A DNA stretch of 64,000 nucleotides, taken from positions 2,666,001 through 2,730,000 of the forward strand of contig NZ_CP109149.1 of NCBI RefSeq assembly GCF_035920345.1, in the 5' to 3' direction. The translations under genes were made by a program, and so were the position numbers. Positions within the stretch are counted from its first letter, which is position 1, and each line of letters begins with the position of its first letter. The DNA is from Nocardia vinacea. GTDB lineage: Bacteria; Actinomycetota; Actinomycetes; Mycobacteriales; Mycobacteriaceae. Under the pieces are notes generated by a model. The model did no database searches. It had not been told where the DNA came from and saw only the letters and a program-made list of their open reading frames with translations. This document shows, in pieces, positions 21,865-31,152 of the stretch.

Positions 21865-23436
21865 TCAGAACGGTGCATTCGGCCACCAGCGGTCGTAGAG
21901 GTCCTGACCCGAACTGCCACCGATCACGACAACCATGCAGAAGTTGCGTGTGGGTTCATCGAATTCGAGACCGACAATCCCGATTTGCCCGCTATAACCG
22001 AGCATGCTCGACCAGACCACTCGGCCGCGACCAGAGGATCGTTCCCACCGCTGATCGCCGAGGACGACGACCCCCTCCTCGTTCACCAGGCTGTAGGGGC
22101 TCCGATTCGCCGAACACTGCACATCCACATCTCGTATCGGGTTCTCGTTGCCGGTGCATCGCATGTGGGCGATGTGTTCTGGCACCCGGTTGAGGTCGGC
22201 GGCATTGCCCTTGTCGTCGATGGCGGCACAGCGGATGCCCTGATGACCGGTCCGGGTGGGTGTGGCGGGCAGCAACTGTGGCAGTGCGTCGACGACGAAG
22301 GCATATCTCCCCCAGGTCAATCCGCCGGCGCTGCTGGTCGGCGCGGTGGGATTCGTCGTAGTTCCGCTCGAATCACGGTTCCACACCACGACACTCGTGA
22401 TCGCTAGCACCAGCGCGATCACCGCCGCCGCGGCGACGGCGGCGTACCGCGGCCGCCGCCGGGGTGGATTCGGCAGCGGCGGTGGGACTTTCGGTGTCGC
22501 CTTCGGTGCGGGCGGATGGGTGGCAGCCGACAGCGCGGGCGGTGGCGAGGGTAGCTCCGGTGGCTGGACCGCGAAAACGGTCTGCTCCACCGGGAACCCG
22601 AAAGCACTCGCCGTCGCGGCCGCCAACGCCCCACAGGACGAATAGCGGTCGTCCGGATTCTTCGCCATGGCCCGGGCGATCACCGCGTCGATCGCGGCGG
22701 GCAGATTCGGCCGCGCCGCACGGGCCCGCGGCGGCGGCTCCATCAGATGGGCCTGCATCACCGCGACTACCGAATCGCGCGGGAACGGCTTTGCGCCGGT
22801 GATCAGTTCGAAGAGGGTACAGCCCAGGGCATAGACATCGGCGCGATGATCGACCCGCTGGTCGGCCAGCAGTTCCGGCGCGGCGTAGGCGAGCGTCGCC
22901 ACGACCGTCCCGACCTCGGTCAGCGCGGTGCCGTCACCGGCAGCCCTGGCGATCCCGAAATCTGCCACCAGCACCCGATCCGGAGCGCCCTCGAGGTGTT
23001 CGATCAGGATGTTCGCCGGTTTGACATCCCGGTGCAGCATGCCGGATCTGTGCGCCTCGTCCAGACCTCGCGCCGTCTCGGTGACGATGTGCAGCGCGCG
23101 CTGCGGCTCCACTGCGCCATCACGGCGGAGCAACTGGGCCGCGTCGATACCGCTCACGAACTCCATCGCGATCCAGAGCCGGCCGTGCTCGATACCGCGG
23201 TCGTGCACCGCGACGATATTCGGATGGTCCAGCCGGGCGGCCAGCTCCGCCTCCCGCAGGAACCGGGCACGGAATTCGTCGGCGGCGCCGCAGTTCTCGG
23301 GCAGCACCTTCAGTGCGTCGCGGCGCGGCAGACGCGGATGCCGGGCCACATATACCGCGCCCATGCCGCCGGTGCCCAGCACGCGCTCGATCCGGTATCC
23401 GGCGAATATTGTTCCAGCAGTGAGTATTTCAACCAT
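21865..23436 (-). CDS. Membrane Ser/Thr protein kinase, third gene of first cassette
   Basis: A 523-residue kinase starting at ATG 4 bases after the upstream lipoprotein stop. It has GTGGMG, DALKVL, HRDVKPANIL, DFG and APE. A proline-rich cytoplasmic juxtamembrane stretch (about residues 285-320) precedes the single TM helix (near 330-350), and this linker is longer than in the other three kinases. The external four-Cys domain (IRC, MRC, VQC, NFC) ends in RWWPNAP. It pairs with the kinase at 17623-19131 by sequence and position. The proline-rich linker could be a docking or phosphorylation segment. Confidence 0.92.
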   Translation of the reverse strand: MVEILTAGTIFAGYRIERVLGTGGMGAVYVARHPRLPRRDALKVLPENCGAADEFRARFLREAELAARLDHPNIVAVHDRGIEHGRLWIAMEFVSGIDAAQLLRRDGAVEPQRALHIVTETARGLDEAHRSGMLHRDVKPANILIEHLEGAPDRVLVADFGIARAAGDGTALTEVGTVVATLAYAAPELLADQRVDHRADVYALGCTLFELITGAKPFPRDSVVAVMQAHLMEPPPRARAARPNLPAAIDAVIARAMAKNPDDRYSSCGALAAATASAFGFPVEQTVFAVQPPELPSPPPALSAATHPPAPKATPKVPPPLPNPPRRRPRYAAVAAAAVIALVLAITSVVVWNRDSSGTTTNPTAPTSSAGGLTWGRYAFVVDALPQLLPATPTRTGHQGIRCAAIDDKGNAADLNRVPEHIAHMRCTGNENPIRDVDVQCSANRSPYSLVNEEGVVVLGDQRWERSSGRGRVVWSSMLGYSGQIGIVGLEFDEPTRNFCMVVVIGGSSGQDLYDRWWPNAPF

Positions 23437-23440
23437 ACGC

Positions 23441-24643
23441 CTACTCGCTGTTCACCAGCAGCGCGTACTGCGCCGCAGCTCGTTGCTGCACATCCCGATA
23501 ATCCCGGCTGAAAACCAGTGCGACATAACGGCCGTGCCGGAGCACGCAATCGAACTTGACCATCCCGGTGGAATTCAGCGTATCCGTGCAGCGGACGTCC
23601 ACGAGGCCGGCCGGTGCCGCGACCTCCACTCCCCCTTCGGGGGTCTTCAGGCGGGTGAAGTACTTCTGGGCGGTGGCCGCGTCGGCGAAGCGCATGAGCC
23701 GGTCGAAGCGGTTGAGGCCGAGGAGTTCGACCGGCTCTTGGCTGGATCCGGCGAAGCGCTCGGCGCCACGGGGTCCATACACGATGCCGCGAGCTTGGAC
23801 CAGGCTGCCCCATCCCGCGTTCGCCGCCAAGTCGCCGAGGATCACCACCGGGAACGGCCAGCGGCCGGGCGCCTCGGGAACCATTCGCCCCAGCATGCCG
23901 TCACGATCCAAGGGTAGTTCGGCGAACCTGTCGGGCGGTGTGGGCGCGAAGTCGCGCAGCAACGGCACCTGGACGTCGAATGTCCTGCGCGCCAGCGTGG
24001 TCAGGGCGCTCAGGTCGGGCGAGGTATGCCCGGCAAGCACACTGACGACAAACGCGTCCTGCGCCACCGTGGCCGCGATCGTCGGCACCGTCGGACGCCA
24101 ATGCGCATGGGCCGCAGGATGTTCCGGGATCGCGACGGAGACATTGTCCGAGCTCACCGCGGCATCGACGGCATCGATCTCCTGCGCGGCCCGCTGCGCC
24201 GCCGCCGGATCCGGGAAACGCAGCACCATGACCTGTAGCAGTCGACCGCCGCCCACCACCACTTGCGACGGAGTGTCGGTAGCACCGACGGTGAACCCGG
24301 CCAGCATGCCGTGCCGTTCGAGGACCGCGCGGACCGGATCGGCCAGCAGCGCTGCGGCTTTCGCCGGAGTGGGCAGCGGGACGGCTCGGCTTCTACTGAG
24401 CGGGATCTGCAACGCCTGATCCACATCGACGGGATTCAGCATGATCTCCGCCATACGGACCGATTCGATCACCCGGCCGCGGTATTCGCTGCCGTGCGCC
24501 GGCGCGAGCAGCGGACTGCGGCTGTACGGACCGACATCGAGGGCGGCCGGATCCGGTGCGGGCACCGGATTCCCCGCTACCGCGCATCCCGTGGTGACGG
24601 CCAGCACCACACCCAGTGCCATGGCCATGTGTGCGAGCCTCAC
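23441..24643 (-). CDS. Lipoprotein of the kinase cassette (copy 1)
   Basis: About 400 residues, starting at GTG in a GTGA four-base overlap with the upstream kinase stop. The signal sequence (MAMALGVVLAVTTGC) has a lipobox ending in TTGC. Mature motifs shared with the lipoprotein at 19124-20374: LDVG near the N-terminus, SVRMAEIMLNPVDVD, HGMLAGFTV, RFPDPAAAQ, DRFAELPLDRDGML, and a C-terminal AAQYALLVNS matching AAQYALLVHS. This supports descent from one cassette by duplication. The likely role is an extracytoplasmic partner of the flanking kinases; ligand unknown. Confidence 0.86.
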   Translation of the reverse strand: MRLAHMAMALGVVLAVTTGCAVAGNPVPAPDPAALDVGPYSRSPLLAPAHGSEYRGRVIESVRMAEIMLNPVDVDQALQIPLSRSRAVPLPTPAKAAALLADPVRAVLERHGMLAGFTVGATDTPSQVVVGGGRLLQVMVLRFPDPAAAQRAAQEIDAVDAAVSSDNVSVAIPEHPAAHAHWRPTVPTIAATVAQDAFVVSVLAGHTSPDLSALTTLARRTFDVQVPLLRDFAPTPPDRFAELPLDRDGMLGRMVPEAPGRWPFPVVILGDLAANAGWGSLVQARGIVYGPRGAERFAGSSQEPVELLGLNRFDRLMRFADAATAQKYFTRLKTPEGGVEVAAPAGLVDVRCTDTLNSTGMVKFDCVLRHGRYVALVFSRDYRDVQQRAAAQYALLVNSE

Positions 24644-26127
24644 AGCGGCGCCTCCGTCCACCAGCGGGCCCGCAATTCGGCCCCGGTCGGGGACCCGGTG
24701 ACGACGATGTAGCAGAAATTGCGGCCAGGGTCGTCGAAGTACAGCCGAAGGTGTCCCACAATCTTGTCCTCGCGCCCGAGGGCGGTGCCCCAGTGCAGAT
24801 TTCCGGTGCCCGAGGGACGGGTCCAGTGCTCGTCGCCTTCGGCTCGATCGAAGGTGACCGGTGGGGCGATGGGCGAGCGGTCCGCGTTGCACACCACATC
24901 CAGGCTGATCACCGGTTCTCGGTTGCCCTGGCAGAAGATCCGACCGACCGGCACGAAGACATCGATCGAGACGTCCTTGTCCCGCTCGTCGACCGTTCGA
25001 CAGGCGAACATCTCCTGATAACCGGTGCCGAACTGGGAAGCGGGCAACAACTCCGGAAATGCCTGCGCGACATAGGTATACGCGCCCCAGGACACCGCAT
25101 CCACGCCCGTCTGCGGGCCGAGGGGGGTTGCACTCGACGCCTGCTCGGCGGAACCGTCACGGCCGAATCCGACCAGCACCGCCGTCGCCACCGCGACCAG
25201 GACGGCGGAGGCTGCGGCGGCGCCGATCATCAGTCGGCGTCGCCGGGAGGCCCGGCGCGGTGGCCGGCCGGCCGCCGGGATCCGGACCGTCCCCTGCGCT
25301 GCCGCTTCCGCCGCAGCCGCCAACGCACCGCAGCTCGCGAACCGCTCGGCCGGATTCTTGGCGAGCGCGGTGGCGATCACCTCGTCGAATCCCGGTGGCG
25401 TCCCGGCGTTTTCCAGCGTGGGCGGGGGCTCGTGCAGGTGCGCGTACAGCACCGCGGCCGGGGTGTCGCGGGCGAACGGCACCGACCCCGTCAACAGCTC
25501 GTACAGCACGCAGCCGAGCGCGTACACGTCGGTCCGGTGATCCACCGGCCCACCGCTGATCTGCTCGGGTGCGGCGTAGGCCGGCGTCGCGCTGAGCCCG
25601 GCGCCGGTCGATGTCGTCGGTTCGTCGGCGGACCGGGCAATGCCGAAGTCTGTGACCAGCACCCGGTCCGGGCGTCCGTCCTGTTCGGCGACGAGAATGT
25701 TGGCCGGCTTCACATCCCGATGCAGCAGGCCCGTGCGGTGCAGCGCGTCGACCCCCTTGGCGACCTCGGTGATGATCCGGACCACCCGCTCGAGCGGTAG
25801 CGCGGCAGGTCCGCGCCGGATCAGCTGGGCGAGATCGACGCCCTCGACATATTGCATCGCGATCCACAACCGGCCGCTGTGCTGGCCGCGGTCGCGCACC
25901 GCGACCAGGTTGGGATGATGCAGACTCGCCGCGATCGAGGCCTCGCGCAGGAATCGGGCGCGGAACACGGGATCGCCGGTGTGCCCGTCGGACAGGATCT
26001 TCAGCGCGTCCTTGCGGGGTAGGCGCGGGTGCTGGGCGAGAAACACTGTGCCCATGCCACCCATACCGAGGCGTCGTTCTATGCGATACCCGGCAAAATC
26101 CATGCCCTCAGTGACAGTCAACCGCAC
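24640..26127 (-). CDS. Membrane Ser/Thr protein kinase, first gene of first cassette and of the operon
   Basis: About 495 residues from a GTG preceded by GGGAAGG; the longer in-frame start at 26193 adds residues absent from the paralogue at 20371. Kinase motifs: GMGGMG, DALKIL, HRDVKPANIL, DFG, APE. A basic stretch (RRASRRRR) precedes the TM helix (about 300-322). The external domain has four Cys (FAC, IFC, VVC, NFC) and ends in RARWWTEAP. It heads the six-gene operon; a possible extended -10 element lies about 110 bases upstream. Confidence 0.92.
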   Translation of the reverse strand: MRLTVTEGMDFAGYRIERRLGMGGMGTVFLAQHPRLPRKDALKILSDGHTGDPVFRARFLREASIAASLHHPNLVAVRDRGQHSGRLWIAMQYVEGVDLAQLIRRGPAALPLERVVRIITEVAKGVDALHRTGLLHRDVKPANILVAEQDGRPDRVLVTDFGIARSADEPTTSTGAGLSATPAYAAPEQISGGPVDHRTDVYALGCVLYELLTGSVPFARDTPAAVLYAHLHEPPPTLENAGTPPGFDEVIATALAKNPAERFASCGALAAAAEAAAQGTVRIPAAGRPPRRASRRRRLMIGAAAASAVLVAVATAVLVGFGRDGSAEQASSATPLGPQTGVDAVSWGAYTYVAQAFPELLPASQFGTGYQEMFACRTVDERDKDVSIDVFVPVGRIFCQGNREPVISLDVVCNADRSPIAPPVTFDRAEGDEHWTRPSGTGNLHWGTALGREDKIVGHLRLYFDDPGRNFCYIVVTGSPTGAELRARWWTEAPL

Positions 26128-26238
26128 TGCCTTCCCGCCCGAATAGTGCCGGGACCCTTCCGGCGCATGCCGGCTGACCATCCGCGAGGTCATGCGGTGA
26201 GGTGCAACCGATTCGGAACGGCGCAGCCGACGGGGCCG

Positions 26239-26247
26239 ACTATAGCA
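26239..26247 (-). promoter_or_regulatory. Candidate extended -10 element for the kinase operon
   Basis: Read on the minus strand this is TGCTATAGT, an extended -10 (TGN plus TATAGT) in the gap upstream of the first kinase. No convincing -35 hexamer was found at 16-18 bp, which extended -10 promoters can lack. It is the only AT-rich hexamer in the gap, but the call rests on motif and position alone. Confidence 0.35.
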
Positions 26248-26355
26248 ACAAGGTGGTAGTCACCACAGCAGAGAACATCGAGCCGCGCAAGTGCGGTGGA
26301 AAGCCCAGTGCGCCTGGTGAATCCGATACCTCGGACGAGTACGCCGCCGCCGACT

Positions 26356-26778
26356 TCAGTACGGGATGGGCTTGTTCTCCTCGGCCCAGGCCTGCTCGAT
26401 ATCGCTGCCGATCGGCGGCGGGAAGAGCCCAGCGATCATCCAGGTGTCGCGGACGACCTCGTTGATATTGAATTCGAGGTACAGGCCGCGGTCGTGCGTA
26501 TAGGGAGCCATGAGGGTGTCGAGGCCGCGGGTCATGCGCTTTCGCATTTCGGGGTCGTCGAGTTGACGGGCGAGGTGGTCGATGGTGATGCGCACCGAGG
26601 CGGCGGTGGGTTTGCCGCCCACATAGAAGGAGTCGGCGGGGAGTTCGTGGAAGAGGGCTACGGCGTAGAACTCCGGGAGGCCGACGCGGGCGTAGTAGGC
26701 GGTGATGTCCCGGGCGAAGTTCTGCTTGTCCTCAGGGGTGTAGGTGTTCGCGGGGTGGTAGATGTGCCAGAGCGGCAT
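26356..26778 (-). CDS. Tautomerase family protein (Tautomerase_3-like)
   Basis: A 140-residue protein starting MPLWHIYHP; Pro2 after Met removal would be the catalytic base of the tautomerase superfamily. The pattern (YTPEDKQNFARDITAYY, then LPEFYAVALFHEL) fits the family called putative oxalocrotonate tautomerase, related to cis-CaaD-type enzymes of about 140 residues. It follows the SDR gene by 28 bp on the same strand, so the two are likely co-transcribed in a small catabolic or detoxification operon. Substrate unknown. Confidence 0.88.
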   Translation of the reverse strand: MPLWHIYHPANTYTPEDKQNFARDITAYYARVGLPEFYAVALFHELPADSFYVGGKPTAASVRITIDHLARQLDDPEMRKRMTRGLDTLMAPYTHDRGLYLEFNINEVVRDTWMIAGLFPPPIGSDIEQAWAEENKPIPY

Positions 26779-26806
26779 GGCGAATTCCTTTGGGCGAAGC
26801 GGTGTC

Positions 26807-27508
26807 TCAGCGACGGAAGGGAAGGACGAGGTTTTCGACGGGTCCGGAGAGGGATGCCTTCACCTGCCGGGTGAACTCGTCGACAAGAACTTCGTGCGCA
26901 CCCTTTTCCAGGCCATCGGCGACCGCGGCGGCGACTGCGGCAGGGCTGAGCTTGACGGCATCTATGCCCTTCACCATGTCGGTCTCGGCGAAGCCGAGGT
27001 GGATACCGACGACCTGGGTGCCCTGCGCCGCCAGTTCGATGCGCAGGGAGTTGGTCAGCGACCACAGGGCGGCCTTCGACGCACCGTAGGCCGCGGCCCC
27101 GGAGCTCCAGGACAGCACGGAGTGGATATCCACCAGTGCGCCACCACCATTGGCGGCGAGGATGGGGGCGAAGGCCTGGGCGATGCGCAGGGGGCCGAAG
27201 ACGTTGGTCTCGAACGTTTCGACCACATCGGCCATTTCGGCATGCAGTAGCGGCGCTGGGCGCAGCACACCCGCGTTGTTGATGACGATGTTCACATCCG
27301 TGGCCCGATCCGCCACGGCCACAACCGAATCCGGGTCGGTAACCTCCAATTCGAGTGGGACGACACGAGAGTCATCGCCCGCCTCGGGCTTGCGGGCAGT
27401 GGCGTAAACCTTGGCCGCGCCACGCGCCAGGAGCTCCTCGGTGAATGCTCGGCCGAGGCCGCGTTGCCCGCCGGTCACCAAGGCGATAGCACCTTCGATT
27501 CTGGTCAT
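26807..27508 (-). CDS. Short-chain dehydrogenase/reductase (SDR)
   Basis: A 233-residue classical SDR. The start at 27508 follows AGGAAGG; a longer frame to 27565 has no ribosome site. The cofactor motif TGGQRGLG lies near residue 12, NNAG near 82, and the catalytic Ser followed by YGASK near residues 130-150. Arg in the glycine-rich loop and TARKPEAGD after the second strand are compatible with NADP(H), though not decisive. It is co-directional with the tautomerase gene. Substrate cannot be inferred. Confidence 0.93.
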   Translation of the reverse strand: MTRIEGAIALVTGGQRGLGRAFTEELLARGAAKVYATARKPEAGDDSRVVPLELEVTDPDSVVAVADRATDVNIVINNAGVLRPAPLLHAEMADVVETFETNVFGPLRIAQAFAPILAANGGGALVDIHSVLSWSSGAAAYGASKAALWSLTNSLRIELAAQGTQVVGIHLGFAETDMVKGIDAVKLSPAAVAAAVADGLEKGAHEVLVDEFTRQVKASLSGPVENLVLPFRR

Positions 27509-27541
27509 GTCTGCCTTCCTGATTCGTCCACGTCGTAGCTG

Positions 27542-27557
27542 ACTATATGAAACTATA
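27542..27557 (-). promoter_or_regulatory. Possible promoter or operator of the SDR-tautomerase operon
   Basis: Two minus-strand TATAGT hexamers (27542-27547 and 27552-27557) lie ten bases apart, 34-49 bases upstream of the SDR start. Either can serve as a -10; the one-turn spacing also fits a direct-repeat operator. No clear -35 was seen. The gap from 27566 to 27825 behind it holds no convincing gene. Confidence 0.3.
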
Positions 27558-27825
27558 GCCAACATGCTGTCAGTCCGACAACTGCGGGCCTCCAGGGAAA
27601 ATCGCCATCAGTACCCCGCTCGTGCTGCGCAACCACCTCGGCGGCCCCACGCTCGGAGAGGACGTGATCAAGGACGGCTTCTACGCACGGCATTCGACGC
27701 GGCGGGGCAGCGGCAGCGGGTGGCGCGGTCGCAGCTGAGGCACCCCTGCCACGCCCTGATATCGAGGTGCCGAGCCGGCTGACTTGTTCGAATCCGCAGC
27801 TGGGCGAAGCGAGTCGGTGAGCGGA

Positions 27826-28047
27826 TCAGCGCTCGTTCGGGCCCAGTTCCGGAAATCGGTCGAGCAACAGATCCAGGCAGCGGCGCACCTCGCGCATGTC
27901 CCGATCCAGCAACCGGGCCTCGGTGGTCGCCCGTGGTGCCCCGCGCCGGGTCAGCTGAGTTCGCAGCATCGCATCCAGGGCAGCGGCCTCGGCTTCGAGC
28001 AATCTGTAGAAGACGCGCGCCTGCGCCACATCGGATTCGTCATGCAC
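27826..28047 (-). CDS. Small hypothetical protein
   Basis: A 73-residue frame starting at GTG (MHDESDVAQARVFYRLLEAE), predicted largely helical with acidic and Arg/Leu-rich heptads, as in small actinobacterial regulators or coiled-coil proteins. Its composition is more protein-like than the overlapping frames. No strong ribosome site precedes it and I recognise no family. It lies alone between the SDR operon and the GH5 gene. Confidence 0.35.
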   Translation of the reverse strand: MHDESDVAQARVFYRLLEAEAAALDAMLRTQLTRRGAPRATTEARLLDRDMREVRRCLDLLLDRFPELGPNER

Positions 28048-28291
28048 TCGATGCTCGCGTCAGGCCGTCCGTCCCGACAGGCATCGAGCAGTTCGACATT
28101 CGTACATCCGACAGACACCCATGATTCATATTGTCCGGTGTCTGCCCGCTGGTCAATCGGTCGACTCATGGTCGGCGGTCAGGATCCGTCGATGGTGCCG
28201 AAGAAATCCTGTAGCAGTGCCGTAGCCGAACACCACGGTAGCCGCCTCCGGCCGGCCGGGGCTCCGGTGTCGGTGTAGGCCTCGGCGCCGA

Positions 28292-29695
28292 TCACCGTCG
28301 CGTCACAATCACCTGCACGGTGTCCTGTCCGGGGTTGGTGGTGAGTTGAAGTAGCCGGGCATCGGGTGCGGACACGACGTCGGCGCCCTGGATTTCGACC
28401 TGGTAGCCGGCGGGGAAGTTGCTCTGCGGCAGATGCACCTCGGTGCGGGCTCCAGGTGCGAACGGTTGACCGGAATCTGCGCGGCGGGCACTGAATTGGA
28501 TGGTGAACGTCCCGGTCGCGCTGTCGTAGTGCCACTGCTGCGGGGTGCCTGCGATTGCACGCGGATATGGCCGGACGATCGCCGGGTCCATCAGGTTGGG
28601 GCCGGTCGGCGGCTCCTGGGCATGACCGGGTGTCTGGTCCTGCGGTTGGGACCAGAACAGCCAGGAAGCCATGTTGTCGTCGAATGTATCGGCGAGACGA
28701 GTCAGCTTCGCCCAATCTTTGGTCGCGCCGAACTCGGTCACCAGCCCGACAACGCCGTCGGCATCGGCGCGATCCAATCCGTTGCGCACGCAGGTGTCGA
28801 TCGGGCCCGGGCAGTAGTCGTGAAAGCTCAACCCCGCGTTCGGATCGCCGGTGGGATTCGACATCCAGTCCGGCGTACCCAAGTCGTTGGTGACGGACGG
28901 TTCGTAGAACAGCAGGTGTTCCGGGTCGACTCGGCGGATGGCGTTCATCGCTTTTGCTTCGAGCGTCGCGAGTGCACCGCGCTCGAACTGGGGGCAGCCC
29001 TGCGGAAAGCAAGTCGGGTATTCCCAACCGGGCCACGGCTCGTTGATCAGGTCGTAGCCCAGCACATACGGCTCGTCTGCGAAGTGTTGCGCGACATGCG
29101 CCCACATGGCCGCATAGTGGTCCTGCAGTCCGACGCCATCGGGCGCGGCACGGTTGTGCCAGAAGTTCGCCCACGTTTGATTTTGCGCGGGGCTCGTGAA
29201 GTAGACCAACGGAAAGCCGGGATCGGGCTGCAATGGAAACCCGTCGGTGATCGTCGCCCACTCGGGGAACCCGCTCCAACTCGCGCCAACCGATTCGTTG
29301 AACGCATCCTGATGGGAATCGACAAGGCTGTAGATGTTGTACCGGGCCAGCAACTGCTGGGTCTGCTCGAGCTGCGCGATGTAGTCATCGTCGTAAACTC
29401 CGGGCTGCGGCTCGACCGCGTTCCATGCGAAACCCAGCCGCACCGCGTTGAAACCGTTCTCCGCCAGGAACTGGGCGTCGTTCTCGCCGAAACCACCCGC
29501 TGCGGGGAAATACGGCGGGTACTTGTAGACCAGATTCACGCCGTGCAAGGTGACCACCCGGCCCTGGTCGTCAGTGAGCCAGCGGCCCGAGTGCCCCAGT
29601 TCGGGAGCCGTCGGTAGCGCCGCGGCCGGTGCCGTCAGTCCCAGCAGCAACATCACCAACCCGAGACACCGCGCTGTCGAGGACATGATGGTCAT
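28292..29695 (-). CDS. Secreted GH5 glycosidase, endoglycoceramidase-like
   Basis: A 467-residue secreted enzyme: signal peptide ending near AAALP (about residue 27), then a GH5 barrel. The general acid Glu is in LINEP (near residue 215), the nucleophile Glu in VTEFGA (near 330), and a C-terminal beta domain follows (about 385-467). The N-terminal segment (DDQGRVVTLHGVNLVYK) and length match endoglycoceramidases, such as the roughly 490-residue Rhodococcus enzymes that cleave glycosphingolipids between sugar and ceramide. Cellulase-type activity is the alternative. The ATG follows GAAAGG. The 467 bp to the next gene contain a 7-bp inverted repeat. Confidence 0.85.
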   Translation of the reverse strand: MTIMSSTARCLGLVMLLLGLTAPAAALPTAPELGHSGRWLTDDQGRVVTLHGVNLVYKYPPYFPAAGGFGENDAQFLAENGFNAVRLGFAWNAVEPQPGVYDDDYIAQLEQTQQLLARYNIYSLVDSHQDAFNESVGASWSGFPEWATITDGFPLQPDPGFPLVYFTSPAQNQTWANFWHNRAAPDGVGLQDHYAAMWAHVAQHFADEPYVLGYDLINEPWPGWEYPTCFPQGCPQFERGALATLEAKAMNAIRRVDPEHLLFYEPSVTNDLGTPDWMSNPTGDPNAGLSFHDYCPGPIDTCVRNGLDRADADGVVGLVTEFGATKDWAKLTRLADTFDDNMASWLFWSQPQDQTPGHAQEPPTGPNLMDPAIVRPYPRAIAGTPQQWHYDSATGTFTIQFSARRADSGQPFAPGARTEVHLPQSNFPAGYQVEIQGADVVSAPDARLLQLTTNPGQDTVQVIVTRR

Positions 29696-29846
29696 CGCGC
29701 AAACCTTTCGACGAGTAGGCGCCTACGGCACTTCTACGGCAGGCCGAATCCCGGTTCGGCTTTGCACCGGAGGAGGTATCGCGGTCGTGATCGCCTCGGC
29801 GGGAGGGTCGCGATGCTATTCCGCCGAGCCGGTTCAGCTAAGTTAT

Positions 29847-29875
29847 GCTGAGAATTCGCGGGCTATCATCTCAGC
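29847..29875. promoter_or_regulatory. Inverted repeat in the GH5/protease intergenic region
   Basis: GCTGAGA (29847-29853) and TCTCAGC (29869-29875) form a perfect inverted repeat with a 15-base spacer in the AT-richest part of the 467-bp gap between divergent genes. It could be an operator for either gene. Nothing else in 29696-30162 was recognised except the ribosome site of the protease. Confidence 0.3.
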
Positions 29876-30162
29876 GTCTTATCGACTCCTCGGCAGTAAC
29901 TGACCACATCGTGATGGCAAACGAATGGGGTTCAGATTAGCTGGTGATCGGGTTTTGCACGGCAGCCCGCCTGCCGGGCTCCGAAACCGGTTCGAGCATC
30001 GCCACAAGTTTGCGCAACGGCCGTCACCGGCCGACCAAGGACGCAATGTGAGCAGGAACCCGGATGGCAATCGCTAGGCAACGTCGTCGCGCTCGGCGCT
30101 TGCTGTCCGCGGCCGCACCCCGGCGCTAGATCGTCAACCTCACAACCATAAGGAGACCATCC

Positions 30163-31152
30163 ATGCTGCTGTCCAGTTTTCGCCGCGCGTTCACCATTCC
30201 GGTGACTTGCGTCCTCGCAGCGACCGGCACGTACCTGGCTGCCGGCTGCGGCAACCAGCCCGGCACCGACAGCACAGCAGACAACCATGTTTCGGCTTCG
30301 ACACCTGCGTCGCCGCAACGGCAGGCCTTCACCTTCGGCGCCGGCTACGGGACGACCGTTCCTGCCGACCAGGCCGGACATCAATGGGCGCCCGCCGCCT
30401 CTGCCGCGATCACCCCCGGGATACAGACCTATACCCACGGCGCGGTCCAATGCACGGCGAACTACGTCTTCGTCGATGACACCGGCCATGTGTACATCGG
30501 CCAGGCGGCCCACTGCGCCACCACGGGACAGGTCACCGATACCGATGGGTGCACCGCCAGCAGCCTTCCCCTGGGAACCGCCGTGAGTCTCAACCGCAAC
30601 GGCTCGCTGGTTTCCGGCGCGACGACCACTGCCGACGGGCAACTCGCGTACAGCAGCTGGCTGACCATGCAGGAAACCGGCGAGAAGGATCAAAATACCT
30701 GCGCCTACAACGACTTTGCGCTGGTGAAGCTCGCACCGGAGGACATCGGGAAAGTCAATCCGAGCCTGCCGCACTGGGGCGGCCCGGTCGGCATCAACAC
30801 CAGCGGCACAAATGCCGGCGACCGCCTCTACAGCTACTGGAACTCCATTCTCCGTGGCGGAATCGCCACCCTGTCCCCTCAGGTCGGTGAAAGCAAGATC
30901 GACGATGTCGCTGCCAGTGGCTGGACCCACGCATTTGTCGCGGCCATACCCGGCATCCCGGGCGACAGTGGCAGCGCCTTCCTCGATCGTGATGGCTATG
31001 CGCTCGGCACTCTGTCAACGCTCGCCATTTCGCTTCCCATCGTCAACAACGTCGGTGACATCGGCCGCGAACTGGCCTACGCCCGAACGCATTCCGGTAT
31101 CTCGGGTCTGCGCCTGGTGCTCGGGACCGAACCGTTCACGCCGAACCGTTGA
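30163..31152 (+). CDS. Trypsin-like serine protease, probable lipoprotein
   Basis: A 329-residue protein with AAGGAG upstream of its ATG. The signal sequence ends in a lipobox YLAAGC (Cys near residue 28), followed by a Ser/Thr/Pro-rich linker, so it is probably tethered to the outer face of the membrane. The chymotrypsin-fold triad is visible: His in GQAAHCATTG (near 110), Asp in NDFALVKL (near 183), Ser in GIPGDSGSAF (near 268). A Cys pair flanks the His as usual. Many actinobacterial members are of unknown substrate. It is followed by the amine oxidase 275 bp downstream. Confidence 0.87.
   Translation: MLLSSFRRAFTIPVTCVLAATGTYLAAGCGNQPGTDSTADNHVSASTPASPQRQAFTFGAGYGTTVPADQAGHQWAPAASAAITPGIQTYTHGAVQCTANYVFVDDTGHVYIGQAAHCATTGQVTDTDGCTASSLPLGTAVSLNRNGSLVSGATTTADGQLAYSSWLTMQETGEKDQNTCAYNDFALVKLAPEDIGKVNPSLPHWGGPVGINTSGTNAGDRLYSYWNSILRGGIATLSPQVGESKIDDVAASGWTHAFVAAIPGIPGDSGSAFLDRDGYALGTLSTLAISLPIVNNVGDIGRELAYARTHSGISGLRLVLGTEPFTPNR

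Noticed and set aside
30163..31152. Serine protease considered as an SplB/exfoliative toxin type
   Set aside because: Only the catalytic triad and the lipobox can be supported; no specific toxin motif was seen.
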